The position numbers and the translations under genes are program-made. Shown piece by piece: positions 8,282 through 16,667 of a stretch of 64,000 nt of DNA; position 1 is the stretch's first letter; each line of letters begins with the position of its first letter. Below the pieces are notes generated by a model. The model was not told the DNA's origin. It ran no database searches and saw nothing but the letters and a program-made list of their open reading frames with translations. This DNA is from Clostridia bacterium (GTDB taxonomy: Bacteria > Bacillota > Clostridia > Christensenellales > Aristaeellaceae). The stretch covers positions 38,178 through 102,177 of the forward strand of contig JAGBDE010000023.1 in NCBI GenBank assembly GCA_017937655.1, written 5' to 3'.

Positions 8282-11200
8282 TTATTTGTTAGGATCGTAG
8301 ACGTTCTCCCAATCCTGGGTTGCAACAATCACGTATTTTTCCTGGGCCACAGTCCAGTCGCGCTGGGGCGGATCCACAATGACAGAGGGGAGCTGCTGTC
8401 CGGGCAGAAGAATGTAACCAAGGTTCACGTCTTTGTTCTCACTACCGCTGACGGCATTCATTTCAGTGGTATAGGCCTTGTTTCCATCACCGGATGTAAG
8501 CGCGCTGGAGATGATCCCCAAACCAGGAACAGGTGTGGTGATAGTCAGCTCCGGATAAGCCTCTGCCTCCAGACTGTAGACACCGGGATAGACCTGATCA
8601 AAGAGATAGTAGCCATACGCATCGCTGGTGGTTTCGTAAGCCACTTCACCGCCGGAGAGCAGGCGGATGGTCACGCCGGGGATGAACTGCTCGCCGCCGT
8701 CGATGAGGCCGTTCTGGTTTTCATCCAGCCAGACCTGGTCGCCGATCTTGGCAGGCACGATGAACAGAATGTTCCGGTTCAGCTGGTGCTTGGCCATCTC
8801 CAGGGGGAACACGTCGCTCATGCCGCTTTCCGTGTCCCAGGTGGTGATGGTGGATGCACCGGCGGGATAGTTGGGATCGTCAGGACGGACGAAGATCATG
8901 CCCAGAGGCAGCTCGGACTTGATCTGATACTGGCCGGGCCAGAGGCCATCGAACTGGTAATGGCCGAACTCGTCGGTTTCGGTCACAGCCAGAGCGGAGG
9001 ACGCGCCTTCCTGCCACAGACTGATCTCAGCGCCGGCCACGGCATTGTTTTCCTCGCCCACGCGCAGGGTCAGGTTACCGGCGATGCTGGTGCGGCTGAC
9101 CAGACCGGCGGTCAGGTCGCTGCGGGTTTCGCCCTCGGCCACGGTGATGCCTTCCTGCTTCATTTCGCCTTCAAAGAAGCGGAAGCCGGATGCGGGATCG
9201 TCAGCGGATTCAGACTGCTCCGGCATCATGAAGCTGACGGAGTAGCTGCCGGGACGGACGTTGTCAAACACGAATCCGGTCTCGCTGGTGAGGAGGGTGT
9301 CCGCCACCAGGCCGGTGTTTTCGTCAATCAGGTTCAGGGTCAGGCCGGTGAGGAGGGCTTCCTCAGCGGCGCGGCTGCCGTCCTTGTTTTCATCCAGCCA
9401 GATGGCGCCGGAAATGGTGGCGGGCTTCACGCCGCCCAGCAGCAGCTGCTGACGGCCCACAAGGATATCCCAGTTGCAGTCCAGAGTCTGCTGGTTTTCG
9501 GGGGCAAAGGCCAGGCCTTCCGCCTCGCGGCTGAGGATATAGCCTTCGGGCAGATCCACGCAAATCTGGTAATTGCCGGGACGCAGATCCCGGATGAAGT
9601 AGTAGCCGGACGCGTCAGAGGTGGCAACCCGCTCGTCGCCGCCTTCGGGCAGCAGCTTCACAGCCGCGCCGCTGAGGGCGGTCTCGCCGTCGTCCATCAG
9701 GCCGTTGGCGTTGGTGTCCACAAACACAGTGCCTTCCAGGCTGCCCAGCTCCACGCCGCCAACTAGAGGCCGCACATGGTCGTCCCCCATGACGATAGTA
9801 AAGGATTCGGAAACCGTCTCCCGTCCCTGATGCTCCAGGGTGTTGCCGCCCTGTGCCACCTGGGCCAGCTCTGCGTGTTCGGGCAGCTGGTAGGTCAGGG
9901 TGTAGGTGCCGGGCATCACGCCGTCAAAGAAGTAAGTGCTGTCTTCTTCCACAGGGCGGACCAGGTCGATCTCGCCATCCTGGGACAAAAGGCGCACATT
10001 CACGCCCACCATGCCGGCCTCGCCGTCGTCCTGGAAACCGTTGTCGTTCAGGTCCTTGAAGAACCGGCCGGTGACGGTTGCGGAGGGCAGCATGCCCGCG
10101 TTGACATTTTCCACTACCTGGCTCATGCTCAGTTCCATGGGAGCGGTCTGGCCAAAGCCGTCCAGCAGTTCCACTACATGGCTGCCGCCTTCCAGCTCAG
10201 GGCGCAGGCGGGTAAAGCCGTTGCCGGCCACACGCTGGAACTTGATCACATAATTGCCGGGCATCAGGCCATGGAGAGCGTACTGGCCGTCCTTGTTGGT
10301 GGTGGACTTGTCATGCACCATGCCGTTTTCGTCCACCGCGTAGACCTCAATGCCGGAGATATTCTTCTCGTCAGAGGTGTACTGGCCGTCGTAGTTTTCG
10401 TCGGTGAAGACGGTGCCGCGGATGGTTGCGCCCATGGCTACGCCCACGGGGACAGTGACGGTGGTGCCGCTCTGCACGTCGATGGGCTGCACGCTGTTTT
10501 CCCGGCGGCCGTCACGCTGCACAAACTGGTTGCTGATTTCCACGTTCTCGGCGGCGTTTTCAGGCACCACGGTGAACTCGCTGCCATCGTCGGGCAGGAT
10601 GACCCGCAGGCGATAATTGCCGCTGCGCAGGCCATTCAGGGTGTACTGGCCGTTTTCGTCGGACACCACCTTGCCATAGGACTCATCATTGCTGACCTTG
10701 ATGGCTTCCAGGGTGACACCGGCCGCGCCGGGCTCGCCTTCGTCCAGAACGCCGTTGTAGTTCAGATCCATGAACACCACGCCGGTCAGGGTGCCGTTCT
10801 GGATCACGCCGATGTTCTTATTGCCAACCTGCTCTTGCTTGCCCACGCGGAAATCGCGCTCCAAGGTAGAGCCGGTGAAGATGCTGCGCAGATCGCCGCC
10901 GGTCTTGGAATAGCGGGCAAAGAGGCAGCCATCAGGCAAAGTAGCGCTGATGCTGAATTTTTCCTTCTCAAGTCCGCCAAAGGAATAAATACCAGTCTCA
11001 TCAGTCGTGAAATAGTAGATGTTGCCGCTGGTCAGGCCCTCCAGGCGGATGACCACGCCGGCCACGCCAGGCTCGTCTTCGTCCATGAGGCCGTCGTTGT
11101 TCATGTCTTCAAACACGCGGCCGCCCAGGGAGCCAAGCAGCTCCATGCCGGCGCCGGCCACAACAGGCTGGCCGGCGGTGAAGTCAATGGGATCGCTGAT

Positions 11201-12544
11201 GGCGACATATCCGTTGCCGCCTTCCACAGAACTGTTTTCGCCCTTCACGGTGGGGCAATAGCCATCGGTGCCGGTCACCCGCAGGGTATGGCTGCCGGGG
11301 GCGACGCCTTCCAACGTCAGCTGACCGTTTTCATCGGTCAGGCCGGAAGCCAGAACGGTTTCGCCGTCCATGACCTCCACCTTCACGCCGGCAATGCCCT
11401 TGGCGTCCTCGGTCATCTTGCCGGTACGCTTGCGGTCAGAAAAAGCGGTAAAGCTGAGGGTGCAGCTGGTTTCAAAGGTCACTTCCGGCAGAAGAAGCTC
11501 CTCGCCCTCCGCCAGGGTGACAGCGGTCCAGATCATATCGCCCTGGTCCGTAAGCTGCCATACGTCGCCCGCAGAAAAGGCCATGCCCTCAGGCAGGCTG
11601 ATGAACACATTGTATTCGCCGGCGGGAAGCTGCTCAAAAGCAAAGCTGCCATCCTCCCCTGCTTCGGCGGTCAGCTGCTGATCCTGAGCAGCCAGCGCCA
11701 CAGCGGTGCCCTGGGGGATGCCGCAGGAAGGCATGGCAATACGTCCCACAACGGGTTCCGGCGTGGGTTCGGGAGTGGGTTCCGGGGTGGGCTCGGCAGT
11801 CGCTTCGGGCTGGACAGCTTCCTCCGCCGGAGCCTCGTCCGCGGGGTCTGCGGATTCCATCACGGGAATGTCCACCACAGGCTTTTCTTCTGCCGCGGCA
11901 GAAGCATCCTCCTGGCCGGGAACCAGCGGCAGAGGCAGCAACGCAGGTTCGCCTTCCAGGGTCTCCACCACCTGGCCCGCCGCATCGCGCTTCTCGCCGC
12001 TGAGCAGCACTTCCAGCATGCCGGAGGCAGCGCCTTCCTCTGCAAGCAAGGTCATCTCAACGGTGCAGCCGGCATAGTTCTCCTGCAGCAGGCGGAAATC
12101 GGCGCCGTCGCCATAAATTTTCAGCATAAAGCCAACGCTTCCCTCGGGCATGGCAAAGGGATAGCCGGCCATCCAGGTCTTCTGGTCGCCCATAGGTTCA
12201 CCCATGGCGTCCAGGGCCTGCACGGTGAAAACAGACGCCACAGAATCCTTCAGCAGAATCTCGCTGATGGTGATCCCGGTGCTGTCCGCCAGATGCGCAT
12301 CCAGACCCAGGCCGTAAAAAAGCAGGCCGTCTCCGGTTTCGGGCGCATGATAAAGCAGCGTTTTTGCCGCAAAAACGCCATCCTGATTTTTCTGGAATTC
12401 GCCGTTTTCCACGGTCAGGCCATAGGGGTTTTCCGCCGTCTGGGCCATCGCGGAGAAGGGCATCGCCAGCAGGCAAAGCATTGCCAGCAAAGCAAAAATC
12501 TTGCCCACAAAACGGTTTGAGGTATTGGAGTTCAGATGTTTCAT
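8282..12544 (-). CDS. Large secreted SdrD B-domain (prealbumin-like) repeat protein
   Basis: 1,420 residues. Signal peptide (residues 1-35, ending PFSAMA), an N-terminal region of about 220 residues, a Thr-Pro-Glu linker near 250-268, two diverged prealbumin-like modules, then eight SdrD B-type modules from about 470 to 1370. Modules open like VFVDTNANGLMDDGE or VWLDENQNGLIDGGE, typical Ca-binding DxNxDG loops, and contain GYYLFDQVYPGVYSL-like ends. There is no LPxTG, no C-terminal membrane helix and no S-layer repeat, so cell attachment is unexplained. Possible adhesin or surface scaffold. GGAGG lies 9 bases before the ATG and the promoter is at 12589-12617. Confidence 0.88.
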   Translation of the reverse strand: MKHLNSNTSNRFVGKIFALLAMLCLLAMPFSAMAQTAENPYGLTVENGEFQKNQDGVFAAKTLLYHAPETGDGLLFYGLGLDAHLADSTGITISEILLKDSVASVFTVQALDAMGEPMGDQKTWMAGYPFAMPEGSVGFMLKIYGDGADFRLLQENYAGCTVEMTLLAEEGAASGMLEVLLSGEKRDAAGQVVETLEGEPALLPLPLVPGQEDASAAAEEKPVVDIPVMESADPADEAPAEEAVQPEATAEPTPEPTPEPTPEPVVGRIAMPSCGIPQGTAVALAAQDQQLTAEAGEDGSFAFEQLPAGEYNVFISLPEGMAFSAGDVWQLTDQGDMIWTAVTLAEGEELLLPEVTFETSCTLSFTAFSDRKRTGKMTEDAKGIAGVKVEVMDGETVLASGLTDENGQLTLEGVAPGSHTLRVTGTDGYCPTVKGENSSVEGGNGYVAISDPIDFTAGQPVVAGAGMELLGSLGGRVFEDMNNDGLMDEDEPGVAGVVIRLEGLTSGNIYYFTTDETGIYSFGGLEKEKFSISATLPDGCLFARYSKTGGDLRSIFTGSTLERDFRVGKQEQVGNKNIGVIQNGTLTGVVFMDLNYNGVLDEGEPGAAGVTLEAIKVSNDESYGKVVSDENGQYTLNGLRSGNYRLRVILPDDGSEFTVVPENAAENVEISNQFVQRDGRRENSVQPIDVQSGTTVTVPVGVAMGATIRGTVFTDENYDGQYTSDEKNISGIEVYAVDENGMVHDKSTTNKDGQYALHGLMPGNYVIKFQRVAGNGFTRLRPELEGGSHVVELLDGFGQTAPMELSMSQVVENVNAGMLPSATVTGRFFKDLNDNGFQDDGEAGMVGVNVRLLSQDGEIDLVRPVEEDSTYFFDGVMPGTYTLTYQLPEHAELAQVAQGGNTLEHQGRETVSESFTIVMGDDHVRPLVGGVELGSLEGTVFVDTNANGLMDDGETALSGAAVKLLPEGGDERVATSDASGYYFIRDLRPGNYQICVDLPEGYILSREAEGLAFAPENQQTLDCNWDILVGRQQLLLGGVKPATISGAIWLDENKDGSRAAEEALLTGLTLNLIDENTGLVADTLLTSETGFVFDNVRPGSYSVSFMMPEQSESADDPASGFRFFEGEMKQEGITVAEGETRSDLTAGLVSRTSIAGNLTLRVGEENNAVAGAEISLWQEGASSALAVTETDEFGHYQFDGLWPGQYQIKSELPLGMIFVRPDDPNYPAGASTITTWDTESGMSDVFPLEMAKHQLNRNILFIVPAKIGDQVWLDENQNGLIDGGEQFIPGVTIRLLSGGEVAYETTSDAYGYYLFDQVYPGVYSLEAEAYPELTITTPVPGLGIISSALTSGDGNKAYTTEMNAVSGSENKDVNLGYILLPGQQLPSVIVDPPQRDWTVAQEKYVIVATQDWENVYDPNK

Positions 12545-12588
12545 CCTCGTTCGCCTCCGTGTTGCATTGCATATCTTACCATCATTAT

Positions 12589-12617
12589 ATACTAATGCAT
12601 CCCCTACCCTTTGTCAA
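12589..12617 (-). promoter_or_regulatory. Sigma-A promoter of the SdrD-type gene
   Basis: Minus strand: TTGACA, 17 bases, TAGTAT. A TATAAT is also present 5 bases further on, but that spacing would be 22. Confidence 0.65.
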
Positions 12618-12698
12618 TCTGAAATGGCTGTCATTCTCGTAACACTTTCCGCCGCAAGTTTTTTTCCTGTATTGGTTTTTTTCTACAGAAAATGCGCG

Positions 12699-12728
12699 TT
12701 GACAGCTTGTCCTCCAGGATGATAAAAT
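12699..12728 (+). promoter_or_regulatory. Sigma-A promoter of the PHP gene
   Basis: TTGACA, 18 bases, TAAAAT, about 40 bases before the PHP start codon. Confidence 0.75.
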
Positions 12729-12771
12729 ATTAACATTCTTATTTTATGTCTTTTTTAAGGAGTTGCCAACC

Positions 12772-13566
12772 ATGCCTTTCTTGTATGATACCCACATTCA
12801 TACCAGCCAGGCCAGCAAATGCGGCGGATCTACCGGCGCAGAGCATGCACGTGCCTATAAGGAGCTGGGCTTTCAGGGTATCATCATTACCGACCATTTC
12901 TTTGGCGGAAATACGGCTGTGCCCCGGGATCTGCCCTGGAAAGAGCGGGTCGACATCTTCTGCTCCGGCTACGAGGACGCTCTCATTGAGGGCCAGAAAA
13001 TCGGCCTGGATGTGTTCTTTGGCTGGGAGCAAAACTTCATGCACGACGAATACCTGATCTACGGCCTGGACAAGCGCTGGCTGCTGGATCACCCGGAAAT
13101 GGAGCACTGGACCCGCGCCCAGCAGCTTTCCGAGGTGCACAAATACGGCGGATGCGTCGTGCAGGCTCATCCCTTCCGGGACAGAAACTACATCGACCAC
13201 ATCCGCCTGGGCCTTCAGTACTGCGACGCGGTGGAGGTGCTCAACATGGGCAACCAGCCCTACAACGACGCCGCCGCCTACCGCTACGCCAAGGAGTACG
13301 GCCTGCCCATGACCGCCGGTTCCGATAATCACCACGCTGATTATTCCCTGGCCGATCCGGCTGAACGCATTTGCAGCATTCAGCTTCCCCGGCGGATGGA
13401 CAGCATTCAGGACTATGTGCAGCTGATCCGTCAAAAGGAAGAGATTCCCTTCTTTGTTCCCAATGGACGGTTTGACGTGACGCCCGATGCGCCGCAGCTG
13501 GAAAGTTTCTGGCTGGATGAAAACGAACAGTGTCAGCCCACCGGCCGGGACTGGCTGCAGAAATAA
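12772..13566 (+). CDS. PHP-domain metal-dependent phosphoesterase
   Basis: 264 residues. The start is the ATG 9 bases after AAGGAG; an in-frame TTG abuts the ribosome site and is not used. PHP motifs in order: DTHIHTS at the N-terminus, GIIITDHFFGG, GWEQNF, VQAHPFRD and AGSDNHH, which supply the trinuclear metal ligands. Relatives hydrolyse phosphate monoesters such as histidinol phosphate or nucleotides; the substrate here cannot be told. It is monocistronic, between its own promoter and a terminator. Confidence 0.85.
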   Translation: MPFLYDTHIHTSQASKCGGSTGAEHARAYKELGFQGIIITDHFFGGNTAVPRDLPWKERVDIFCSGYEDALIEGQKIGLDVFFGWEQNFMHDEYLIYGLDKRWLLDHPEMEHWTRAQQLSEVHKYGGCVVQAHPFRDRNYIDHIRLGLQYCDAVEVLNMGNQPYNDAAAYRYAKEYGLPMTAGSDNHHADYSLADPAERICSIQLPRRMDSIQDYVQLIRQKEEIPFFVPNGRFDVTPDAPQLESFWLDENEQCQPTGRDWLQK

Positions 13567-13581
13567 ACCAGATTTTTCTTT

Positions 13582-13615
13582 ACCGCATACCGGTTTGAAC
13601 GGTGTGCGGTTTTTT
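13582..13615 (+). terminator. Intrinsic terminator after the PHP gene
   Basis: ACCGCATACCG / CGGTGTGCGGT stem with a 7-base loop and a T run. Confidence 0.88.
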
Positions 13616-13650
13616 GTAGCATTTTTTGGATAATATTTTCAAAATAATAC

Positions 13651-13679
13651 TTGACAAATAATATTGCTGTTCATATAAT
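13651..13679 (+). promoter_or_regulatory. Near-perfect consensus promoter of the GGDEF gene
   Basis: TTGACA, exactly 17 bases, TATAAT, inside an unusually AT-rich 60-base stretch. It should be a strong constitutive promoter. Confidence 0.88.
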
Positions 13680-13711
13680 AACATCAACATCTTATTTGGG
13701 AGGTATTATCC

Positions 13712-14338
13712 ATGAAGACCAACGCCGTAAATGATGCCCTGCGTTTCCCCCTGAACACTGACTTTGACCAGGAAGCCGCCGAACTGCTCCAGGAGGATAA
13801 CAACATCATCCTGGCTGCCATTGACCTGGACCGTTTCATGCTGGTCAACGACCGTGGCGGCCATGAAGAGGGCGACCGGGTGCTGATCGAATCCGGCCTG
13901 TACATCAAGTCCTTCTGTGACCGCATCGGCCACGGCAAGGTGTTCCGCTATTCCGGCGACGAATTTGTCATCCTGTTCTCCGGCGCAGAGGAAAAGGAAG
14001 ACGTGTTCCTGTGGATGGATCAGCTGCGCCGGGAATACCCCGTCAAGACCGACGCCAACCCCGAGCTGAGCCTGACCATCGGCATCGCCGCCTGCCCCGA
14101 GGACGGCGCAACGGTGGTGGAGCTGCTTCGTAAGTCTGAGGGCGCCATGTTCCGCGCCAAGATGGCCGGCCGCAGCCGCGTCATGCTGGCCCGGGAAGAA
14201 AAGATGGTCACCAAGACCTCCCATTACACGGAGCAGCAGCTGAAGCGGCTGACCAAGCTCAGCAAAAAGGAAAACATGGGCGAGGCCATTCTTCTGCGGG
14301 AAGCCCTGGACATGCTGCTGAACAAGTACGACGTGTAA
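13712..14338 (+). CDS. Diguanylate cyclase-like GGDEF protein with possible ribbon-helix-helix tail
   Basis: 208 residues, soluble, no membrane segment. GGDEF domain at about 30-165: AAIDLDRFMLVND (metal-binding Asp), GHEEGD, the active-site variant SGDEF at about 81-85, and LTIGIAACPED. The SGDEF form is found in active cyclases. No RxxD inhibitory site precedes it. The last 40 residues (from KTSHYTEQQLKRL to ALDMLLNKY) resemble the strand-helix-helix pattern of CopG/Arc-type DNA-binding proteins. No sensory domain is present. The tail assignment is inference. Confidence 0.8.
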   Translation: MKTNAVNDALRFPLNTDFDQEAAELLQEDNNIILAAIDLDRFMLVNDRGGHEEGDRVLIESGLYIKSFCDRIGHGKVFRYSGDEFVILFSGAEEKEDVFLWMDQLRREYPVKTDANPELSLTIGIAACPEDGATVVELLRKSEGAMFRAKMAGRSRVMLAREEKMVTKTSHYTEQQLKRLTKLSKKENMGEAILLREALDMLLNKYDV

Positions 14339-14373
14339 TCTCCCCCGCATCAAGCAAAGGCAGGCGATGATTC

Positions 14374-14997
14374 ATGTGGAAAGATCTGACCCGGGAATGG
14401 CAGATGACCTTTGAGCTGACCTGGGAGGCCTTCAAACGGGGCAGCATCCCCATCGGCGCCATGATTTTCGACGAAGACGGAAACGTCCTCTCCGCCGGAC
14501 GCAACCATATGGGCGAAACCATCGTCCCCAACCATCGCACCGCCCATGCGGAAACGCTGTGCGTCCGGGACCTGGACACCGCCAAATACAACGATTACAG
14601 ACATTATCACCTGTACACCACCATGGAGCCCTGCCCCATGTGTATGGGCGTGATCGTCATGGGTGGGATCAGGAACATCCACGTGGCCGCCAAGGACAAA
14701 TACTGCGGCGCGCTGCACTACCTGGACTACGATCCCTACATGCGGGATAAGCAAATCCAGGTCTGGATGGACGCGCCGGAAATGGCCAGCGTGCAGATCG
14801 TCCAGCAATGCTACCATGAAAATCGTCGGTATTCCGGGGGCGACAGCCTGGTTTTCAAAAAGATCGGCGAGGATTATCCCCGGGAAGTGGCTCTGGGAAA
14901 TGAACTGTTTGCGAAACGCTATCTGGACCGCTGCGCAGAGGAAAACATGCCCTACAGCCAGGTTTACGACGCCATCCTCCTGCGCCTGAAAAAGTGA
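14374..14997 (+). CDS. Nucleoside/tRNA-adenosine-type cytidine deaminase family protein
   Basis: 207 residues. It has the zinc deaminase signature: His58-Ala-Glu60 and Pro-Cys87-Pro-Met-Cys90, with the fold's MEPCPMCMG and core strands. The family includes guanine deaminase, TadA and dCMP deaminase. It is longer than TadA (about 150) by a C-terminal extension, so I do not assign a specific substrate. It starts 35 bases after the GGDEF gene and ends before a terminator, so the two may be one transcript. Confidence 0.82.
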   Translation: MWKDLTREWQMTFELTWEAFKRGSIPIGAMIFDEDGNVLSAGRNHMGETIVPNHRTAHAETLCVRDLDTAKYNDYRHYHLYTTMEPCPMCMGVIVMGGIRNIHVAAKDKYCGALHYLDYDPYMRDKQIQVWMDAPEMASVQIVQQCYHENRRYSGGDSLVFKKIGEDYPREVALGNELFAKRYLDRCAEENMPYSQVYDAILLRLKK

Positions 14998-15005
14998 ACA
15001 TTCCC

Positions 15006-15037
15006 CCCTCCGTGGCAAGCCCCGCGGAGGGCTTTTG
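15006..15037 (+). terminator. Intrinsic terminator after the deaminase gene
   Basis: CCCTCCG / CGGAGGG stem followed by CTTTTGTTT. Confidence 0.85.
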
Positions 15038-15094
15038 TTTGACCGGCCCGGCAGATTGTGTTATAAAGGAAGCAACCAAAAAGGAGGCGTGCCC

Positions 15095-15388
15095 ATGACA
15101 GAGCTGAAACCCTTTCTCAACCAGAAAATGCAGCTGACCGCCTGGCCTGCCAGGAACCGCAAAAAGCTGCACGCCCTGTACTACCTTGCCCAGAAGCTGG
15201 AAGCGGGCCGCCAGTACACCGAGGCGGAACTGGGCTACCTTCTGGATCAATGGCACACCTTTCACGACCCCGCCACCCTTCGCCGGGAGATGTATACCCA
15301 TCGGCTGGTGGGCCGCAGCCGGGACGGGCGCAGCTATTGGCTGGAGGATCATCCCCCGCTGGAGGAGTGGCTGGCAAAGTATCTGTAA
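15095..15388 (+). CDS. DUF2087 domain protein
   Basis: 97 residues starting at the ATG behind AAGGAGG; the frame is open further upstream but without a ribosome site. The pattern wPArnrKKlhaLyyLAqKle, tEaELgylLdqWH and aTLRReMythRLvgRsrDGrsYWl is DUF2087, a small winged-helix-like domain often fused to or near regulators. No known function. It is separated from the next gene by an own promoter at 15414. Confidence 0.8.
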   Translation: MTELKPFLNQKMQLTAWPARNRKKLHALYYLAQKLEAGRQYTEAELGYLLDQWHTFHDPATLRREMYTHRLVGRSRDGRSYWLEDHPPLEEWLAKYL

Positions 15389-15413
15389 AGAAAAGGCTGC
15401 GCTGAAATTTTCA

Positions 15414-15442
15414 TTGAATTTTCGGCTGGCGATTGGTATACT
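15414..15442 (+). promoter_or_regulatory. Sigma-A promoter of the sugar isomerase/epimerase-like gene
   Basis: TTGAAT, 17 bases, TATACT, about 35 bases before the ATG at 15477. Confidence 0.7.
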
Positions 15443-15476
15443 TGTCTTAACAAACTGACCCTTCGGAGGGAGAAAA

Positions 15477-16256
15477 ATGAGCATACGTTTTGGTGTCTGC
15501 ACAGACCTGGAGAACATCCCCGTCCTGATGGACGCGGGGTATGACTACATTGAATACAATTTCACCAAGCTGGTTGAGATGTCCGAAATTGAATTTGCAG
15601 AAGCAAAGGCCATCGTGGAAAAACATCAGTTTTACGCCGAAAGCTACAACTGCTTCTTCCCCGGAACCATCCGCCTGACCGGCCCCGACGTGGACTATGA
15701 CCAGATCACCGCCCACATCAGGACGGGCATGGCCCGGGCGGCCCAGCTGGGTGGAAAGATCTGCGTGATTGGAAGCGGCGGAAGCAGAAGCATTCCCGAA
15801 GGATTTGACTTTGACACCGGCTGCCGGCAGTTTATGAAGGTGCTGGAAATCGCCGGGGAGATTGCTGCGGAATACGGCATCACCATTGTTGTGGAGGCCC
15901 TGCGGAAAACCGAGACCAACCTGCTCAACACGGTGGCGGAATGCATTCATCTGGTGAAACAGGTGAACAAGGCAAACGTGAGAGCGCTGGCGGATTTCTA
16001 TCACGTTTTTAGCAGCGGCGAAACCCTGGATGCCATCCGCCACAACGACGGCTGGCTTAAGCACCTGCACCTGGCCCGGGCAAACGCCGACCGCGCCATG
16101 CCCTACGCGGAGGACATCCCCCAGGTGGAACAATGGGCAGAAGCGGTCAAGGCCTCCGGCTACGAAGGACGGCTGAGCCTGGAGGGTAACTGCCTTCCCG
16201 AATTTGAGGAGTGCGTGCGCCGCACCCGGAAAATCATTGAATGCTTTAACAACTGA
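15477..16256 (+). CDS. Sugar phosphate isomerase/epimerase (xylose isomerase-like TIM barrel)
   Basis: 259 residues. AP-endonuclease-2-type TIM barrel: an early YDYIEYNF strand, CVIGSGGSRSIPEGFD, IVVEALRKTETNLLNTVAE (metal-ligand Glu), ALADFYHVF, WLKHLHLARA and a final RLSLEGN strand with another Glu. The family isomerises or epimerises ketoses, inosose or hydroxypyruvate. Substrate unknown. GGAGGG precedes the ATG. Monocistronic by its own promoter and terminator. Confidence 0.85.
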   Translation: MSIRFGVCTDLENIPVLMDAGYDYIEYNFTKLVEMSEIEFAEAKAIVEKHQFYAESYNCFFPGTIRLTGPDVDYDQITAHIRTGMARAAQLGGKICVIGSGGSRSIPEGFDFDTGCRQFMKVLEIAGEIAAEYGITIVVEALRKTETNLLNTVAECIHLVKQVNKANVRALADFYHVFSSGETLDAIRHNDGWLKHLHLARANADRAMPYAEDIPQVEQWAEAVKASGYEGRLSLEGNCLPEFEECVRRTRKIIECFNN

Positions 16257-16257
16257 A

Positions 16258-16298
16258 AAAAAGAGCAGGCGTGGAACAGCTCCATACGCCTGCTCTTT
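16258..16298 (+). terminator. Intrinsic terminator
   Basis: AAAGAGCAGGCGT / ACGCCTGCTCTTT stem, with an inner GGA/TCC pair. Confidence 0.85.
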
Positions 16299-16335
16299 CT
16301 TTGGCCTGTTTGCCTTATCCCGTTTTACATAAAGA

Positions 16336-16364
16336 AAAAGCATTCTGAATTGCAGAATGCTTTT
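16336..16364 (-). terminator. Terminator of the tRNA operon
   Basis: AAGCATTCTG / CAGAATGCTT stem immediately downstream of tRNA-Met on the minus strand, followed by TTTCTTT. Confidence 0.85.
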
Positions 16365-16368
16365 CTGA

Positions 16369-16445
16369 TGGTGGCTCCGACTGGATTCGAACCAGTGACA
16401 CTCCGGGTATGAACCGAATGCTCTAGCCAGCTGAGCTACGAAGCC
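16369..16445 (-). tRNA. tRNA-Met (CAU), elongator type
   Basis: 77 bases with encoded CCA. Acceptor GGCTTCG pairs with CGGAGCC, the D arm is GCTCAGCTGGCTAGAGC, the anticodon loop TTCATAC gives CAU, and the T arm is ACTGG-TTCGAAT-CCAGT. It could alternatively be tRNA-Ile2 with a lysidine-modified CAU, but the D arm and the overall sequence resemble Firmicutes elongator Met. Confidence 0.88.
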
Positions 16446-16448
16446 ATG

Positions 16449-16525
<77 letters not shown>

Positions 16526-16553
16526 ACGTTTGATTGCTTTCGCAACGTTGACT

Positions 16554-16582
16554 ATTATATATCAGGCCGGGGGATTTGTCAA
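16554..16582 (-). promoter_or_regulatory. Consensus promoter of the fMet-Met tRNA operon
   Basis: Minus strand TTGACA, 17 bases, TATAAT: perfect boxes and spacing, about 28 bases upstream of tRNA-fMet. Confidence 0.9.
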
Positions 16583-16667
16583 CGGAAAAATCAAAAATTC
16601 TTCCAACTTTTTTTGCCCGGGGGATCCTTCTGCGGTTTTTGAGGCCACAGAAGGATTTGCTCTTTCT

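Noticed and set aside
9776..12520. 914-residue plus-strand frame opposite the SdrD-type gene
   Set aside because: Mirror frame of a GC-rich gene; no family resemblance, His/Ala/Val-rich composition typical of antisense translation. The same holds for long frames opposite mnmE, infB, glgB, glgC, CotH and the sugar kinase.
16369..16445. tRNA-Ile2 (k2C) instead of tRNA-Met
   Set aside because: Body resembles elongator Met and it is paired with fMet; still cannot be fully excluded by eye.
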